Origin: Aeromonas veronii
GTDB taxonomy: Bacteria > Pseudomonadota > Gammaproteobacteria > Enterobacterales > Aeromonadaceae
Reading direction: 5' to 3'
Assembly: GCA_041319085.1 (NCBI GenBank)
Contig: CP101033.1
Span: 2,320,501-2,384,500, forward strand
Length of the DNA: 64,000 nucleotides
The notes under the pieces were generated by a model. The model was not told where the DNA came from and made no database searches. It saw nothing but the letters and a program-made list of their open reading frames with translations. Positions within the stretch are counted from its first letter, which is position 1; every line of letters starts with the position of its first letter. Positions 18,253-27,433 of this stretch are shown piece after piece. A program made the position numbers and the translations under genes.

Positions 18253-19878
18253 TCAATAACGGAATTGCGCCACCAGTTTGCGCAATTTGTCGCCGGTACT
18301 GGCCAGATCGCGGGTGGTACTGTTGGACTCCACTGCCGCACTGGTCAGCTCACTGACAATCTGCTGAATAGCCACCAGGTTCTTGTTGATCTCCTCCGAG
18401 ACCGCATGTTGCTCTTCGGCGGCGGTGGCGATCTGGATATTCATGTCGTTGATGGTACTGACCGCCATCACCATGCTGTCGAGGGAGCTGGCGATGTGGC
18501 TCGCCTCCTGCACCGTCTCCTGGCTGCGCTCTTCGCTCGCTTGCATCACCTCCACCGCCTGTTTGACGCCGCCCTGCAGCCGCTGCAGCATCTCGTTGAT
18601 CTCTTTGGTGCTCTGCTGGGTACGACCGGCCAGCGAACGCACTTCGTCCGCCACCACCGCAAAGCCGCGCCCCTGTTCACCGGCCCGGGCCGCCTCGATG
18701 GCGGCGTTCAGCGCCAGCAGGTTGGTCTGCTCGGCAATGCCGCGAATGACCTCCACCACGGATCCAATCTTGGCGGTCTCTTGCGCCAACTGCTCGATAA
18801 CGCCGGAGGCGGTATGCACCTCCCCCACCAGCCGGTTGATACTGTTGATGGCCCCGCTCACCACGCCACGGGCAGCGTCCGATTCACGGGCCGCATCGCT
18901 GGTTGCCGTCGCGGCATTGGAGGCACTGGCCGCCACCTCCTGGGCGGTGGAGCTCATCTCGGTCACCGCGGTGACCACCTGATCGGTCTCGCGACTGTGG
19001 CCCTGCATCTGATGGTCATAGTGCACGCTCAGATGGTGCAGCTTGTCGACTGCGCTGAAGAGGTGGGTGCTGGTCTCGCCCACCTGACTCACCACCGACT
19101 GGATCCGCTCGACAAAGCGGTTGAACGCGCTGGCCAGTTGGCCAATCTCATCCTGGCTTTGCATCTTGAGGCGCTGGGTCAGATCCCCCTCCCCGTCGGC
19201 AATGTCATTGAGCGCCGACACCGCATCCGCCAGCGGTTTGGTAACCCGGTTGCCCACCATGACAGTTGCCGCCAGGGTAATACCAAGGATCACCAGGATC
19301 ACCAGCACACTGCTCTGCAGCGAGGCATGCATGTTGCTCTCGCGCTCGGCCCGCAGGGCCACCAGCTCGTTGTCGATATCATCGATATAAAAACCGGTAC
19401 CAATGGCCCACTGGTATTTGTCCAGCACCAGAGTAAAGGCCAGCTTGGGGGCATCGCGACCGATGGAGGGCTTGGCCGTCCAGTATTCGGTAAAGCCATC
19501 CCCCTGACGGGCCGACTTGAGGATCTCCTGGATCAGCAACTTGCCCTTGGCATCCTTGTCGTTCCAGCGGTTTTTCCCCTCCAGCTCAGCGCGTACAGGC
19601 AACAAGATGGTGTTGCCCTCGAAGTCATAGACAAAGAAGTAGCCGTCACTGCTATAACGCAGCGGCCTGAGCAACTCTTTGACCTTTTGACGATTCTCCG
19701 GTGAATCCGGCAGGGCATACACGGCATCGATGGCGGTTTTGGCCATCATGATGTAACTGCTGAGCAGCGCTTTACGCTCCTTGATGGCATTTTCCCTCGC
19801 CACCACCAGATCAGACTCCAGATCGCGCTTGGAGACCATGTAGTTACTGAGATTGACCACCAGGGCCATCAACAGCAC
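18253..19878 (-). CDS. Methyl-accepting chemotaxis protein with Cache sensor, start displaced by TnpB element
   Basis: Inner-membrane chemoreceptor. Order: first membrane helix at the N-terminus, a periplasmic single Cache_2-type domain ([20 protein letters not shown] to [15 protein letters not shown]), second helix ([20 protein letters not shown]), HAMP, and the signalling hairpin with [35 protein letters not shown]. No CheR-binding pentapeptide at the C-terminus. The only conventional start left is a GTG at 19878, inside the first helix. Codons read in frame to 19920 ([14 protein letters not shown]), where the IS begins. Beyond the IS, 21309-21304 supplies ATG ACG with AAGGA 8 bases upstream. 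The original product was therefore about 557 residues, and this copy is probably not properly expressed or inserted. Confidence 0.86.
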   Translation of the reverse strand: MLLMALVVNLSNYMVSKRDLESDLVVARENAIKERKALLSSYIMMAKTAIDAVYALPDSPENRQKVKELLRPLRYSSDGYFFVYDFEGNTILLPVRAELEGKNRWNDKDAKGKLLIQEILKSARQGDGFTEYWTAKPSIGRDAPKLAFTLVLDKYQWAIGTGFYIDDIDNELVALRAERESNMHASLQSSVLVILVILGITLAATVMVGNRVTKPLADAVSALNDIADGEGDLTQRLKMQSQDEIGQLASAFNRFVERIQSVVSQVGETSTHLFSAVDKLHHLSVHYDHQMQGHSRETDQVVTAVTEMSSTAQEVAASASNAATATSDAARESDAARGVVSGAINSINRLVGEVHTASGVIEQLAQETAKIGSVVEVIRGIAEQTNLLALNAAIEAARAGEQGRGFAVVADEVRSLAGRTQQSTKEINEMLQRLQGGVKQAVEVMQASEERSQETVQEASHIASSLDSMVMAVSTINDMNIQIATAAEEQHAVSEEINKNLVAIQQIVSELTSAAVESNSTTRDLASTGDKLRKLVAQFRY

Positions 19879-19920
19879 GGGGACTGCTCCCAGTAACAGG
19901 ATTTTCTGCTTTAGCAGATG

Positions 19921-21303
19921 CCCCGTAAACCCTAGCCCAATCGGGCGGGGATATTAGGGGAGATAATCTGATGCGTTTGCGAGCCCGCCTATGTCTTCAG
20001 TGTCTCGACAGTCGCGCCTGCCGCACGTCCGCAGCGGTTGTTGATTTCACTGGCACGCGCTATAACTGTGCTTATATACAGCCTGTGTTTTTAATCATGA
20101 AAAGAGCCACAAAAGTACGCATTTACCCCACCGGGGAACAAGCGGCATTCCTCAATGCCCAGTTCGGCGCGGTGCGGTTCGCGTACAACAAAGCCCTTCA
20201 TATTCAGCGGCACATGCTCCAGCGCCACGGGGTTTCACTGAAACCCAAACGCGACTTGAAACCCCTGCTCGCCGTGGCAAAAAAATCGCGCAAATACAGC
20301 TGGCTGAAAGAGTACGATTCACAAGCCTTACAGCAGGCGGTGATCAACCTGGATAAGGCATTCGCCAATTTTTTCAACCCCAAGCTCAAGGCCAGGATGC
20401 CCACCTTCAAGAGCAAGAGAGGCAGGCAATCGAGCTACCACCCCAATGGCAAAGTGCTGGCTGATGCCATCCTGTTACCGAAGATGACGCCCATCCGAGC
20501 TGTCATTCACCGAGATATTATCGGCGTGGTCTCCAGCATCACGGTCAGCCGTGGCCCGACAGAGAAATACTATGCCTCCATCCTTTGCGATGATGGCCGT
20601 GAGGCTCCCGCCAAGCCCTCCCTCATCACAGCGGTGACAGGCTATGATATGGGGCTGTCCCACTACCTCATTGCGTCGAGTGGCAAAAAGATGGCCAACC
20701 CGCGCCATCTTATCAACGCCAGTCGCAATCTGCGGCGAAAGCAAAAAGCACTGTCTCGCAAGACAGAAGGCAGTGCCAATCGTAGTAAGGCCAAATTACA
20801 GCTGGCCGCCCTGCACGAGCGGGTAGCCAATGCTCGCGCTGATTTTCAGCACAAACTCTCTCGCACGATAGTTGACGATAACCAAGCGATCATCGTGGAG
20901 ACGCTTAAAACAACCAATATGATGAAAAACCACAAGCTGGCCCGCGCCATTGGCGATGCTGGCTGGCATGGTTTTATCATGAGGCTGGAGTACAAAGCCC
21001 AAGCGGCGGGCCGCCACCGAATCAAACTCGATCAGTGGTTCGCCAGCTCTAAACCATGTAGTGAGTGCGGCTACAAGATGCCGGAGATGCCACTTCATCA
21101 ACGACAGTGGGTATGTCCAGCGTGTGGGGCAGAGCATGACCGCGACATCAACGCGGCCATGAACATTCGACAGCAAGGAATATTGGAATTAAAAGCGGCG
21201 GGGCTCGCCGTTTCTGCCCATGGAGGCCAGCGTAAATCCGTCAATCTGACGGTAGCGGCCTAAGAAGTGGGAAGCCTCGCCGCTTGCGGCGGGGAGCAGT
21301 CAC
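19921..21303 (+). mobile_element. TnpB-only IS200/IS605-type element (IS1341 group)
   Basis: About 1.38 kb. The left end is placed just after the chemoreceptor codon at 19918-19920 and begins with an imperfect hairpin (CCCCG...GCCC AATC GGGC...GGGG, 19921-19950). The right end carries the hairpin CCTCGCCGC TT GCGGCGGGG (21275-21294) followed by AGCAGTCAC, a form typical of IS605-family right ends. No inverted repeats or target duplication, as expected for the family. No tnpA is present, so mobility needs a transposase elsewhere. Boundaries are set by the right-end form and by restoring the chemoreceptor frame; they could shift by a few bases. Confidence 0.75.
20097..21263 (+). CDS. tnpB: RNA-guided endonuclease TnpB
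   Basis: 388 residues. The N-terminus [20 protein letters not shown] and the wedge/REC-like region are standard for IS605-family TnpB. The split RuvC nuclease looks intact: Asp in TGYDMGL, Glu in [11 protein letters not shown], and Asp in [11 protein letters not shown]. The zinc ribbon CSECG...CPACG lies between the last two. Start at ATG 20097; the frame is open upstream to 19971 without homology. TnpB nucleases use an omega-RNA made from the 3' end of the gene and the right end of the element to cut DNA next to a transposon-associated motif. That function is inferred from the family. Confidence 0.9.
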   Translation: MKRATKVRIYPTGEQAAFLNAQFGAVRFAYNKALHIQRHMLQRHGVSLKPKRDLKPLLAVAKKSRKYSWLKEYDSQALQQAVINLDKAFANFFNPKLKARMPTFKSKRGRQSSYHPNGKVLADAILLPKMTPIRAVIHRDIIGVVSSITVSRGPTEKYYASILCDDGREAPAKPSLITAVTGYDMGLSHYLIASSGKKMANPRHLINASRNLRRKQKALSRKTEGSANRSKAKLQLAALHERVANARADFQHKLSRTIVDDNQAIIVETLKTTNMMKNHKLARAIGDAGWHGFIMRLEYKAQAAGRHRIKLDQWFASSKPCSECGYKMPEMPLHQRQWVCPACGAEHDRDINAAMNIRQQGILELKAAGLAVSAHGGQRKSVNLTVAA

Positions 21304-21320
21304 CGTCATCTTTCACATCC
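21180..21320 (+). ncRNA. Predicted omega-RNA scaffold and guide of the TnpB element
   Basis: In characterised TnpB systems the guide RNA covers the 3' end of tnpB and the right end, with the guide immediately beyond the element. Here the scaffold would include the 21275-21294 hairpin and end at AGCAGTCAC (21303). The guide would start CGTCATCTTTCACATCC (21304-21320), which is the chemoreceptor start region read on the plus strand. The 5' limit is not visible. Confidence 0.5.
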
Positions 21321-21432
21321 TTGCAGTTGTTTTTATTGGCATTCCTTGCTTTCTCATCAGTATAGGTGCTGGCAGGGTGAGCCCAGCTTTCGTTACACTC
21401 CCCTTAAACAAATCGGCCAGAACGTGAAAATC

Positions 21433-21888
21433 ATGAATCTTTGTCCTTGCGGCTCAACCCTTTCTCTCGAATTGTGCTGTGGCTCACGCCACAGTGGCGC
21501 GGTGGCTGACACCCCGGAGCAGCTGATGCGCTCACGCTACAGCGCCTTCGTGCTCGGGCTGGGGGAGTATCTGGTCCATAGCTGGCATCCGGCTCACCTT
21601 CACGGTCTCACTGCCGAAGAGCTCTCTCGCAGCGACACCCGCTGGGACGGTCTCGAGATCATCGCCAGCCAGGGCGGCCCGCAGGATGACACCGGGATGG
21701 TGGAGTTCAAAGCCTGGTTTCTGGAGGGGGATGAGCGTCACTGCCTCCATGAACGTTCCCGCTTCGTGCGTTATCAGGGACGCTGGGTCTACACCGAGGG
21801 AGAGCAGGATCCGGCTCCCCTCAAGGCGGGACGCAACGATCCCTGCCCCTGTGGCAGCGGCAAAAAGCACAAGAAGTGCTGCGGCTGA
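21433..21888 (+). CDS. ychJ: YchJ family protein (UPF0225, SEC-C motifs)
   Basis: 151 residues. Zinc-binding SEC-C motifs sit at both ends: [14 protein letters not shown] at the N-terminus and [14 protein letters not shown] at the C-terminus. Between them is an NTF2-like fold ([26 protein letters not shown]), the YchJ arrangement. Start at ATG 21433, directly before the first SEC-C motif; the open extension to 21346 is not part of the family. No biochemical function is established. Before the IS inserted, this gene and the chemoreceptor were divergent with about 120 bp between starts. Confidence 0.88.
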   Translation: MNLCPCGSTLSLELCCGSRHSGAVADTPEQLMRSRYSAFVLGLGEYLVHSWHPAHLHGLTAEELSRSDTRWDGLEIIASQGGPQDDTGMVEFKAWFLEGDERHCLHERSRFVRYQGRWVYTEGEQDPAPLKAGRNDPCPCGSGKKHKKCCG

Positions 21889-21991
21889 CGTGCCCCCCCA
21901 CCAGACTCGTCAAACAGTGACAAGGGGCATCCGATGCCCCTTTCTTGTGCCTGTCATTCGCCAGCAGCCGACAAATCGATGCGATAACAAG

Positions 21992-22007
21992 CGTGACAAA
22001 TGTCACA
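21992..22007 (+). promoter_or_regulatory. Candidate CRP site upstream of glpA
   Basis: CGTGA CAAATG TCACA matches the CRP consensus TGTGA-N6-TCACA in 9 of 10 positions. It lies about 120 bp before the glpA start, consistent with catabolite control of glycerol-3-phosphate use known in enterics. Activity is inferred. Confidence 0.6.
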
Positions 22008-22011
22008 TAAT

Positions 22012-22052
22012 GCTCATTAACGCGCGCAAAAATGAGCGTTTGCGAACGCAAA
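22012..22052. promoter_or_regulatory. Overlapping inverted repeats in the glpA upstream region
   Basis: GCTCATT (22012-22018) pairs with AATGAGC (22031-22037). CGCAAA (22025-22030), TTTGCG (22039-22044) and CGCAAA (22047-22052) form alternating half-sites. They are likely operators. GlpR is the natural candidate by context, but the half-sites do not closely match the E. coli GlpR consensus. Confidence 0.4.
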
Positions 22053-22127
22053 TTTGGCCCATATCAAACATTTCCACTCAGAAGTAGGCCACACTGGCCT
22101 CATCTGGAAGAGATGAGACGGGCAACA

Positions 22128-23801
22128 ATGAAAAGAATAACTACACAAGTCGTCATCATAGGCGGCGGTGCCACAGGGGCCGGCATCATGCGCGATTGCG
22201 CACTGCGCGGCATCGACTGCATCCTGCTCGAGCGCGATGATATCGCCGCTGGCACCACCGGCCGCAACCACGGCCTGCTCCACTCCGGAGCCCGCTACGC
22301 GGTGACGGATCAGGAGTCTGCCCGCGAATGCATCCAGGAAAACCGCATCCTCAAGCGGATTGCCAGCCACTGTGTCGAAGACACGGGCGGCCTCTTCCTC
22401 ACCCTGCCGGAAGATGACATCAATTTCCAACGCACTTTTATGGATGCCTGCGCCCTGGCCGGTATCGACACCCGTCAGCTTGATCCCCGCGAAGCCATGC
22501 TGCTCGAGCCCAACGCCAACCCGGCGATGATCGGCGCCATCCATGTGCCGGACGGCACGGTCGATCCGTTCCGCCTCGCCGCCGCAAACGTGCTGGATGC
22601 CAAGGAGCACGGCGCCCGCATCTTCACCCACAGCAAGGTGTTGGGGCTGCTGCGCACCCAGGATCGGGTGCACGGGGTCAAAGCGATCAACACCCGCACC
22701 GGCGAAGCGTTCGAGGTGGAGTGTCAGGAGGTGATCAACGCCGCCGGCATCTGGGGCCAGCAAATTTGCGAATATGCCGATCTCGGCATCCGCATGTTCC
22801 CGGCCAAGGGCTCCCTGCTCATCATGGATTACCGTATCAACCAGCTGGTGCTCAACCGCGCCCGCAAACCTGCAGATGCGGACATTCTTGTGCCGGGCGA
22901 TACCATCTCCCTGATCGGTACCACGTCGAGTCGTATCGATTACAACAAGATTGACCAACTCACCGTCGAACCAGAAGAGGTCGAGGTGCTGCTGCGCGAG
23001 GGGATCAAGCTCGCTCCCATTATGGCCCGCACCCGTCTGCTGCGCGCCTACGCCGGGGTACGCCCGCTGGTGGCGGTGGACGGTGACGACACCGGCCGCA
23101 ACATCAGTCGCGGCATCGTGCTGCTCGATCACGCCGAGCGCGATGGCCTCAAGGGCTTCAACACCATCACCGGCGGCAAGCTGATGACCTACCGCCTGAT
23201 GGCCGAATGGGCCACCGATCTGCTGGCCAAGAAGCTCGGTAACAGCACGCCCTGCCAGACCGCCACACTGAGCCTGCCTGGCTCGCGGGATCCGGAAAAG
23301 GTCTCCGCTCCCGGTCTATCTGTACCGGTCGAAGGCTCAGCCCAATACCGCCACGGCGAGCGGGTTATCGCCTTCTTCCGTGATAATCCCAAGGCCAACG
23401 CCCTCATCTGCGAGTGCGAAATGGTCACCGCGGGCGAAATCGAATACGCCCTGCGCGAGCTGGATGTGGACAACCTCATCGACCTGCGCCGCCGCACCCG
23501 TCTGGGAATGGGCCCCTGTCAGGGCGAGCTGTGCGCCTACCGCGCCGCCGGTCTGATGCAGGAGTATGGCAAGGCTGACGGTCGTCAGGCCTGCGTCATG
23601 CTGCGCCAGTTCCTGGAGGAGCGTTACAAGGGGACCCGCCCCGTCCTGTGGGGCGATGCCCTGCGCGAGGCCGAGTTCACCTACTGGATCTACGAAGGGC
23701 TGTTTGGCCTGGGGGAGTGGACGGCGCCGCAACTGGTTGCAGATACCCCACGCGACCCAACCAGCGAGACCACTAACAAGGAGAGCCGTCATGAAGTTTG
23801 A
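22128..23801 (+). CDS. glpA: Anaerobic glycerol-3-phosphate dehydrogenase, large subunit GlpA
   Basis: Oxidises sn-glycerol-3-phosphate to dihydroxyacetone phosphate during anaerobic growth. 557 residues. The N-terminal FAD-binding glycine motif is VVIIGGGATGAGIMRD. The DAO fold follows, with RNHGLLHSGARY and the GVRPLV motif. The C-terminal BFD-like [2Fe-2S] region has CECEMVTAGEIEYAL and RTRLGMGPCQGELC (two Cys pairs). Start at ATG 22128; an upstream open stretch to 22032 covers the operator region and is not protein. It overlaps glpB by 11 bp, so translation is probably coupled. Confidence 0.93.
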   Translation: MKRITTQVVIIGGGATGAGIMRDCALRGIDCILLERDDIAAGTTGRNHGLLHSGARYAVTDQESARECIQENRILKRIASHCVEDTGGLFLTLPEDDINFQRTFMDACALAGIDTRQLDPREAMLLEPNANPAMIGAIHVPDGTVDPFRLAAANVLDAKEHGARIFTHSKVLGLLRTQDRVHGVKAINTRTGEAFEVECQEVINAAGIWGQQICEYADLGIRMFPAKGSLLIMDYRINQLVLNRARKPADADILVPGDTISLIGTTSSRIDYNKIDQLTVEPEEVEVLLREGIKLAPIMARTRLLRAYAGVRPLVAVDGDDTGRNISRGIVLLDHAERDGLKGFNTITGGKLMTYRLMAEWATDLLAKKLGNSTPCQTATLSLPGSRDPEKVSAPGLSVPVEGSAQYRHGERVIAFFRDNPKANALICECEMVTAGEIEYALRELDVDNLIDLRRRTRLGMGPCQGELCAYRAAGLMQEYGKADGRQACVMLRQFLEERYKGTRPVLWGDALREAEFTYWIYEGLFGLGEWTAPQLVADTPRDPTSETTNKESRHEV

Positions 23802-25053
23802 CAATATCGTTATCGGCGGTGGCATGGCGGGACTCTCGGCCGCCCTGCGGTTGGTGGAGGCGGGCCAAAAGACCCTGCTGATGGCCTCCGGCCAGAGTGC
23901 GCTGCACTTCTCCTCCGGCTCGATCGATCTGCTCGAAAGCGAGGGGGATCCCCGCGCAGCGCTGCCTGCCTTTATGGCAGCCCATCCGGATCACCCCTAC
24001 AGCAAAGTCGGCATGCAGAATATCGAGGCGAGCCTGGCCGATCTGCAGCGCCACTGCGCCGAGCAGGGGTTGCCGCTGGTGCGCCACGAGACCAACCATG
24101 AGCGTCTGACGCCCATCGGTACCCTCAAGCGCACCTGGCTCTCCCCCGATACCTGCGCCTGCGTCACCGATGCCCCCATTCCGGATAGCCTGTTGCTGGC
24201 CACCCTCGAGGGCTTTCGCGACTTTCATCCGGCACTGGCGGCCGCCAATCTGGCGACCCATCCCCGTTTTGCCCACTGCCGAATTCTGACCGGCGAGATC
24301 CGCCTGCCCCAGCTGGCCGAATTCAGCCGCAACCCCCACGAGTTTCGCTCCGCCGACATCGCGCGCCTCTGTGACAAGCATCATCTGGTGGCCGATCTGG
24401 CCCGCGAGATCAGCCGCATGGTACTGGAGTGTGGCGAACCTGGCTGCCGCCATATCGTGCTGCCCGCATGCCTCTCGCTGGGGCTGGTTGGCCCGCGTCT
24501 GGCGGAGCTGGAGCAGCGCACCGGCTGCACCATCAAGGAAGTGGCCACCATGCCGCCGTCGCTGATCGGGATGCGGATGCAGGAGGCGCTCAAGCGCCGC
24601 TTTATGACCCTTGGCGGCACCTTCCTCACCAGCGAGCGGGTGCTGGGCGCCCGTTACGAAGGTGACCGGGTCATCGGCGTACACAGCCAAAATGGCGATG
24701 ATCAGCTGTTTGAAGCGGACAACTTCGTGCTCGCCTCCGGCAGCTTCTTCAGCCGTGGGCTGGAGTCCCGCCTGCGCGGCATTCGCGAACCCATCTTCGA
24801 TGCCGATGTGTTGAGTCTGGAGGAGCGTGACGCCTGGGCCGGCCGCCGCCTGTTCGATCACCACCCCTTTATGGGCTTCGGGGTCAAGACCGACGACAAG
24901 CTGCGGGTGCTGCGCGGCGGCAAGCCACTCGCCAACCTCTATGGCGCGGGCAGCGTGCTGGCGCACTATGACCCCATCAAGGAGGGCTCAGGATCCGGTG
25001 TTGCCGTTGCCACCGGCTGGCAGGCCGCCGGCCATATTCTGGCGGAGGGTTAA
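23791..25053 (+). CDS. glpB: Anaerobic glycerol-3-phosphate dehydrogenase subunit GlpB
   Basis: 420 residues; a flavoprotein subunit that, with GlpA, forms the catalytic dimer bound to the membrane through GlpC. The N-terminal dinucleotide fold is NIVIGGGMAGLSAALRL. The C-terminus holds GAGSVLAHYDPIKEGSGSGVAVATGWQAAGHIL, a conserved FAD-side segment. SD AAGGAG precedes the ATG, inside glpA. The last part of the gene is partly repeated immediately downstream (25055-25195). Confidence 0.92.
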   Translation: MKFDNIVIGGGMAGLSAALRLVEAGQKTLLMASGQSALHFSSGSIDLLESEGDPRAALPAFMAAHPDHPYSKVGMQNIEASLADLQRHCAEQGLPLVRHETNHERLTPIGTLKRTWLSPDTCACVTDAPIPDSLLLATLEGFRDFHPALAAANLATHPRFAHCRILTGEIRLPQLAEFSRNPHEFRSADIARLCDKHHLVADLAREISRMVLECGEPGCRHIVLPACLSLGLVGPRLAELEQRTGCTIKEVATMPPSLIGMRMQEALKRRFMTLGGTFLTSERVLGARYEGDRVIGVHSQNGDDQLFEADNFVLASGSFFSRGLESRLRGIREPIFDADVLSLEERDAWAGRRLFDHHPFMGFGVKTDDKLRVLRGGKPLANLYGAGSVLAHYDPIKEGSGSGVAVATGWQAAGHILAEG

Positions 25054-25054
25054 G

Positions 25055-25195
25055 ATGCACCACACATTTCCATTTGAACAACGCCGCGTACTGGCCCATT
25101 ACGATGCCCAATCAAATAGAGAAGGTTCCGGCTCCGGTGTTGCCGTTGCCACCGGCTGGCAGGCCGCTGGCCATATTTTGAGTTCAGCCCAATGA
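25055..25195 (+). pseudogene. Partial duplicate of the glpB 3' end (46-codon frame)
   Basis: ATG at 25055, one base after the glpB stop, with GGAGGG just ahead. The frame reads MHHTFPFEQRRVLAHYDAQSN and then the glpB C-terminal segment GSGSGVAVATGWQAAGHIL, ending SSAQ. About 40 bp are nearly identical in DNA to glpB 24998-25045, and the part before is more diverged. It is either a remnant of a tandem duplication or a newly formed small frame that could be translated by coupling to glpB. Confidence 0.7.
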
Positions 25196-25246
25196 TGATT
25201 TTGTCCCATATCCCGTGCCTTCACACCCTACGGGAGGAGAACTGAC

Positions 25247-26449
25247 ATGCTACTGGATCACGCCAACCAAACTTTTGATCAGTGCATCAAATGCACCGTC
25301 TGTACCGCCTACTGCCCGGTGGCCAAGGCTAACCCGGCCTACCCCGGCCCGAAGCAGGCGGGTCCGGATGGCGAGCGGCTGCGGATCAAGAGCCCGGAGC
25401 TGTTTGACAGCGCCCTCAAGCACTGTACCAACTGCAAGCGCTGTGAAGTGGCCTGCCCGAGCGGAGTGCGCATCGGCGACATCATCGCCAAGGCCAAACA
25501 CCAATACAGCGGCTTCAAACCGGGGATCCGCGAGTTCGTGCTCTCCCACACCGATCTGATGGGCAGCATGTCTACCCTGATGGCGCCGGTGGTCAACTTC
25601 ACCACCGGCCTCAAGCCGATGAAGCTGGTGCTGGACAAGGCGCTGGGGGTCTCCTCCCACCGCGACCTGCCCAAATACTCCCAGGGCACCTTCCGCGGCT
25701 GGTACAAGAAGCAAAAAGAAGCTCAGACTCGTTATGAGCGCCAAATCGCCTATTTCCACGGCTGCTACGTCAACTACAACCACCCGCAGCTCGGCAAGGA
25801 GTTGGTGCAGGTGCTCAACGCCATGAACATCGGCGTGCAGTTGCTGGAGCGGGAGAAGTGCTGTGGCGTACCGCTGATTGCCAACGGCTTCATGGACAAG
25901 GCCAAGCAGCAGGCGGCCTTCAACATCAAGCAGATGGAAAACTCCCTGCTCGGCAACGAGATGCCACTGCTGGCCACCTCCTCCACCTGCGGCTTCACCC
26001 TGCGGGACGAATACCCCCACCTGCTGGAGCAGGACAACCACAAAGTGCGGGATCGCATCTCACTGGTGACCCGCTTCCTGTGGAACGAGTTCTACAAGGG
26101 CAACAAACCGGCGATGAAGCCGCTCAATCTGCACATCGCCTACCACACTCCCTGCCACATGGAGAAGATGGGGGGCGTCATCTATACCCTCGAATTGCTG
26201 CGCGCGATTCCCGGGGTCAAGGTGACAGTGCTGGAGTCCCAGTGCTGCGGCATCGCCGGTACCTACGGCTTCAAGTCGGAGAACTACGAAACCAGCCAGA
26301 CCATCGGCGAAGGGCTGTTTGATCAGATCAACCGCCTCTCCCCCGATCTGGTGATCACCGATTGCGAAACCTGCAAATGGCAGATTGAGATGAGCACCAG
26401 CTTCCGCTGTGAACATCCGATCCACCTGCTGGCCCAGGCGCTGGCCTGA
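25247..26449 (+). CDS. glpC: Anaerobic glycerol-3-phosphate dehydrogenase subunit GlpC
   Basis: Iron-sulfur subunit that anchors GlpAB to the membrane and passes electrons to menaquinone. 400 residues. Two [4Fe-4S] ferredoxin motifs near the N-terminus (CIKCTVCTAYCP, CTNCKRCEVACPSG) are followed by two CCG domains (HGCYVNYNHPQLG to EKCCG; HTPCHMEKMGG to ESQCCGIAGTYG). GGGAGGAG lies 7 bases before the ATG. It is separated from glpB by about 190 bp containing the duplicate fragment, which is a longer gap than usual for this operon. A terminator follows. Confidence 0.93.
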   Translation: MLLDHANQTFDQCIKCTVCTAYCPVAKANPAYPGPKQAGPDGERLRIKSPELFDSALKHCTNCKRCEVACPSGVRIGDIIAKAKHQYSGFKPGIREFVLSHTDLMGSMSTLMAPVVNFTTGLKPMKLVLDKALGVSSHRDLPKYSQGTFRGWYKKQKEAQTRYERQIAYFHGCYVNYNHPQLGKELVQVLNAMNIGVQLLEREKCCGVPLIANGFMDKAKQQAAFNIKQMENSLLGNEMPLLATSSTCGFTLRDEYPHLLEQDNHKVRDRISLVTRFLWNEFYKGNKPAMKPLNLHIAYHTPCHMEKMGGVIYTLELLRAIPGVKVTVLESQCCGIAGTYGFKSENYETSQTIGEGLFDQINRLSPDLVITDCETCKWQIEMSTSFRCEHPIHLLAQALA

Positions 26450-26494
26450 ATCCCCCGGCCCTTGCGGCCGCATAAAAACAATCCACGCAGAAAC

Positions 26495-26525
26495 AAAGAG
26501 CCGGCAACTGCCGGCTCTTCTTTGT
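26495..26525 (+). terminator. Terminator after glpC
   Basis: Stem AGAGCCGGC / GCCGGCTCT with an AACT loop, followed by TCTTTGTT on the plus strand. The A-rich left arm gives a T-run for minus-strand transcripts too, so it can also end adhesin transcripts arriving from the other side. Confidence 0.8.
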
Positions 26526-26543
26526 TACGCTTCACACCCGCTA

Positions 26544-27329
26544 TCAGGGGTACTGGATGATCAGGCTATGCTGATCTTCCAGCATGCTCTGCAGGATATC
26601 TTGGGACGAGGTGCTGGCCAGATTCCAGCGGGTCAGGTCCACATCTTTCAGGGTGATCTGCTGGGTCACCTGACCATCTCCCGCCGGGGATACCGACAGG
26701 TTCACATCGCTCAAGCCATTGCTCCCCGTGCTCACCGAGGCGAAGAGGTGATTGAGCAGATCATCGACATGGTTGCCGCTTACCCCTTGCAGCATATCGG
26801 CCAGATCGATCTTGTCCCCCTGCTCCGGGTGGAAGTCGTTGATGGTATCGACCACTGGCTGCCCCTGACTGCCCTCATCCCCGTGCTGCCAGACGAATAG
26901 ATCGCTGCCCGCGCCGCCGGTGAGGATGTCGTGGCCCTGACCACCCCGGAGCACGTCGTCCCCCTGGCCGCCCAGGATCCTGTCGTCACCTGAGGAGCCA
27001 AGCAGCCAATCCCCCTGATCGGAGCCGACCAGCTCATGACCACTCTGGCTGTGCACCGTGATGGTCTCGAGGGGCGTGCTGACGGTTGAACCGCCGACAC
27101 TCGACTCGGCAGTTATCCCCAGCACATGGTCACCGTCGCCAAAACCGCTGAAGTAGAGCGGAACCGAGTGATCGGCCGGGATCAGCCAGTCGCCATTGCC
27201 ATCGGCATGACCGACGCTCTGGCCATGCTCGTCCTGCACCTGCGCCCCATCCAGACCGCTGATGCGGATGGAGAGCTCGCCGGTGGCCGGATTGACCACG
27301 CTGGCGTTGATGCCAAGGGGGATAACGGC
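26544..27329 (-). pseudogene. C-terminal part of the RTX adhesin, cut off by the IS
   Basis: 262 codons in frame with the giant adhesin once the IS and one 9-bp duplicate are removed (…LHVLQG-AVI-PLGINASV…). It holds the last domain: calcium-binding nonapeptide repeats (GSDQGDWLLGSSGDDRILGG, GGQGDDVLRGG, GGAGSDLFVW), then INDFHPEQGDKIDLADML and a terminal segment expected to be the type I secretion signal. A GTG inside the IS end gives a 266-codon open frame (MYKRQAVIPLG), but there is no sign that it is expressed as a useful protein. Confidence 0.88.
27321..27329. repeat. Target-site duplication, left copy
   Basis: GATAACGGC directly precedes the IS left end at 27330. The same 9 bp follow the right end at 28831-28839. 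Nine base pairs is the length made by IS50/Tn5. Confidence 0.95.
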
Positions 27330-27344
27330 CTGTCTCTTATACAC

Positions 27345-27375
27345 AAATCCCCAAGCATCGCTTGGGGATTTTTTT
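27345..27375 (+). terminator. Intrinsic terminator just inside the IS left end
   Basis: A 12-bp perfect stem, AAATCCCCAAGC and GCTTGGGGATTT, has an ATC loop and continues into a T-run (TTTTTTT). It lies between the IS end and the transposase start, so it would stop outside transcripts from reading into the transposase. Confidence 0.85.
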
Positions 27376-27433
27376 GAACCTTTTCCCTTCTCCGTGATCT
27401 GACTCTTTTGCCATCCCTTATCACGGCTCTAAT

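Noticed and set aside
27330..27350. CTGTCTCTTATACACA resembling a sequencing-library transposase adapter
   Set aside because: It is followed by an IS-specific sequence, a full transposase and a matching inner end, and is flanked by a 9-bp target duplication. It is a natural IS end.
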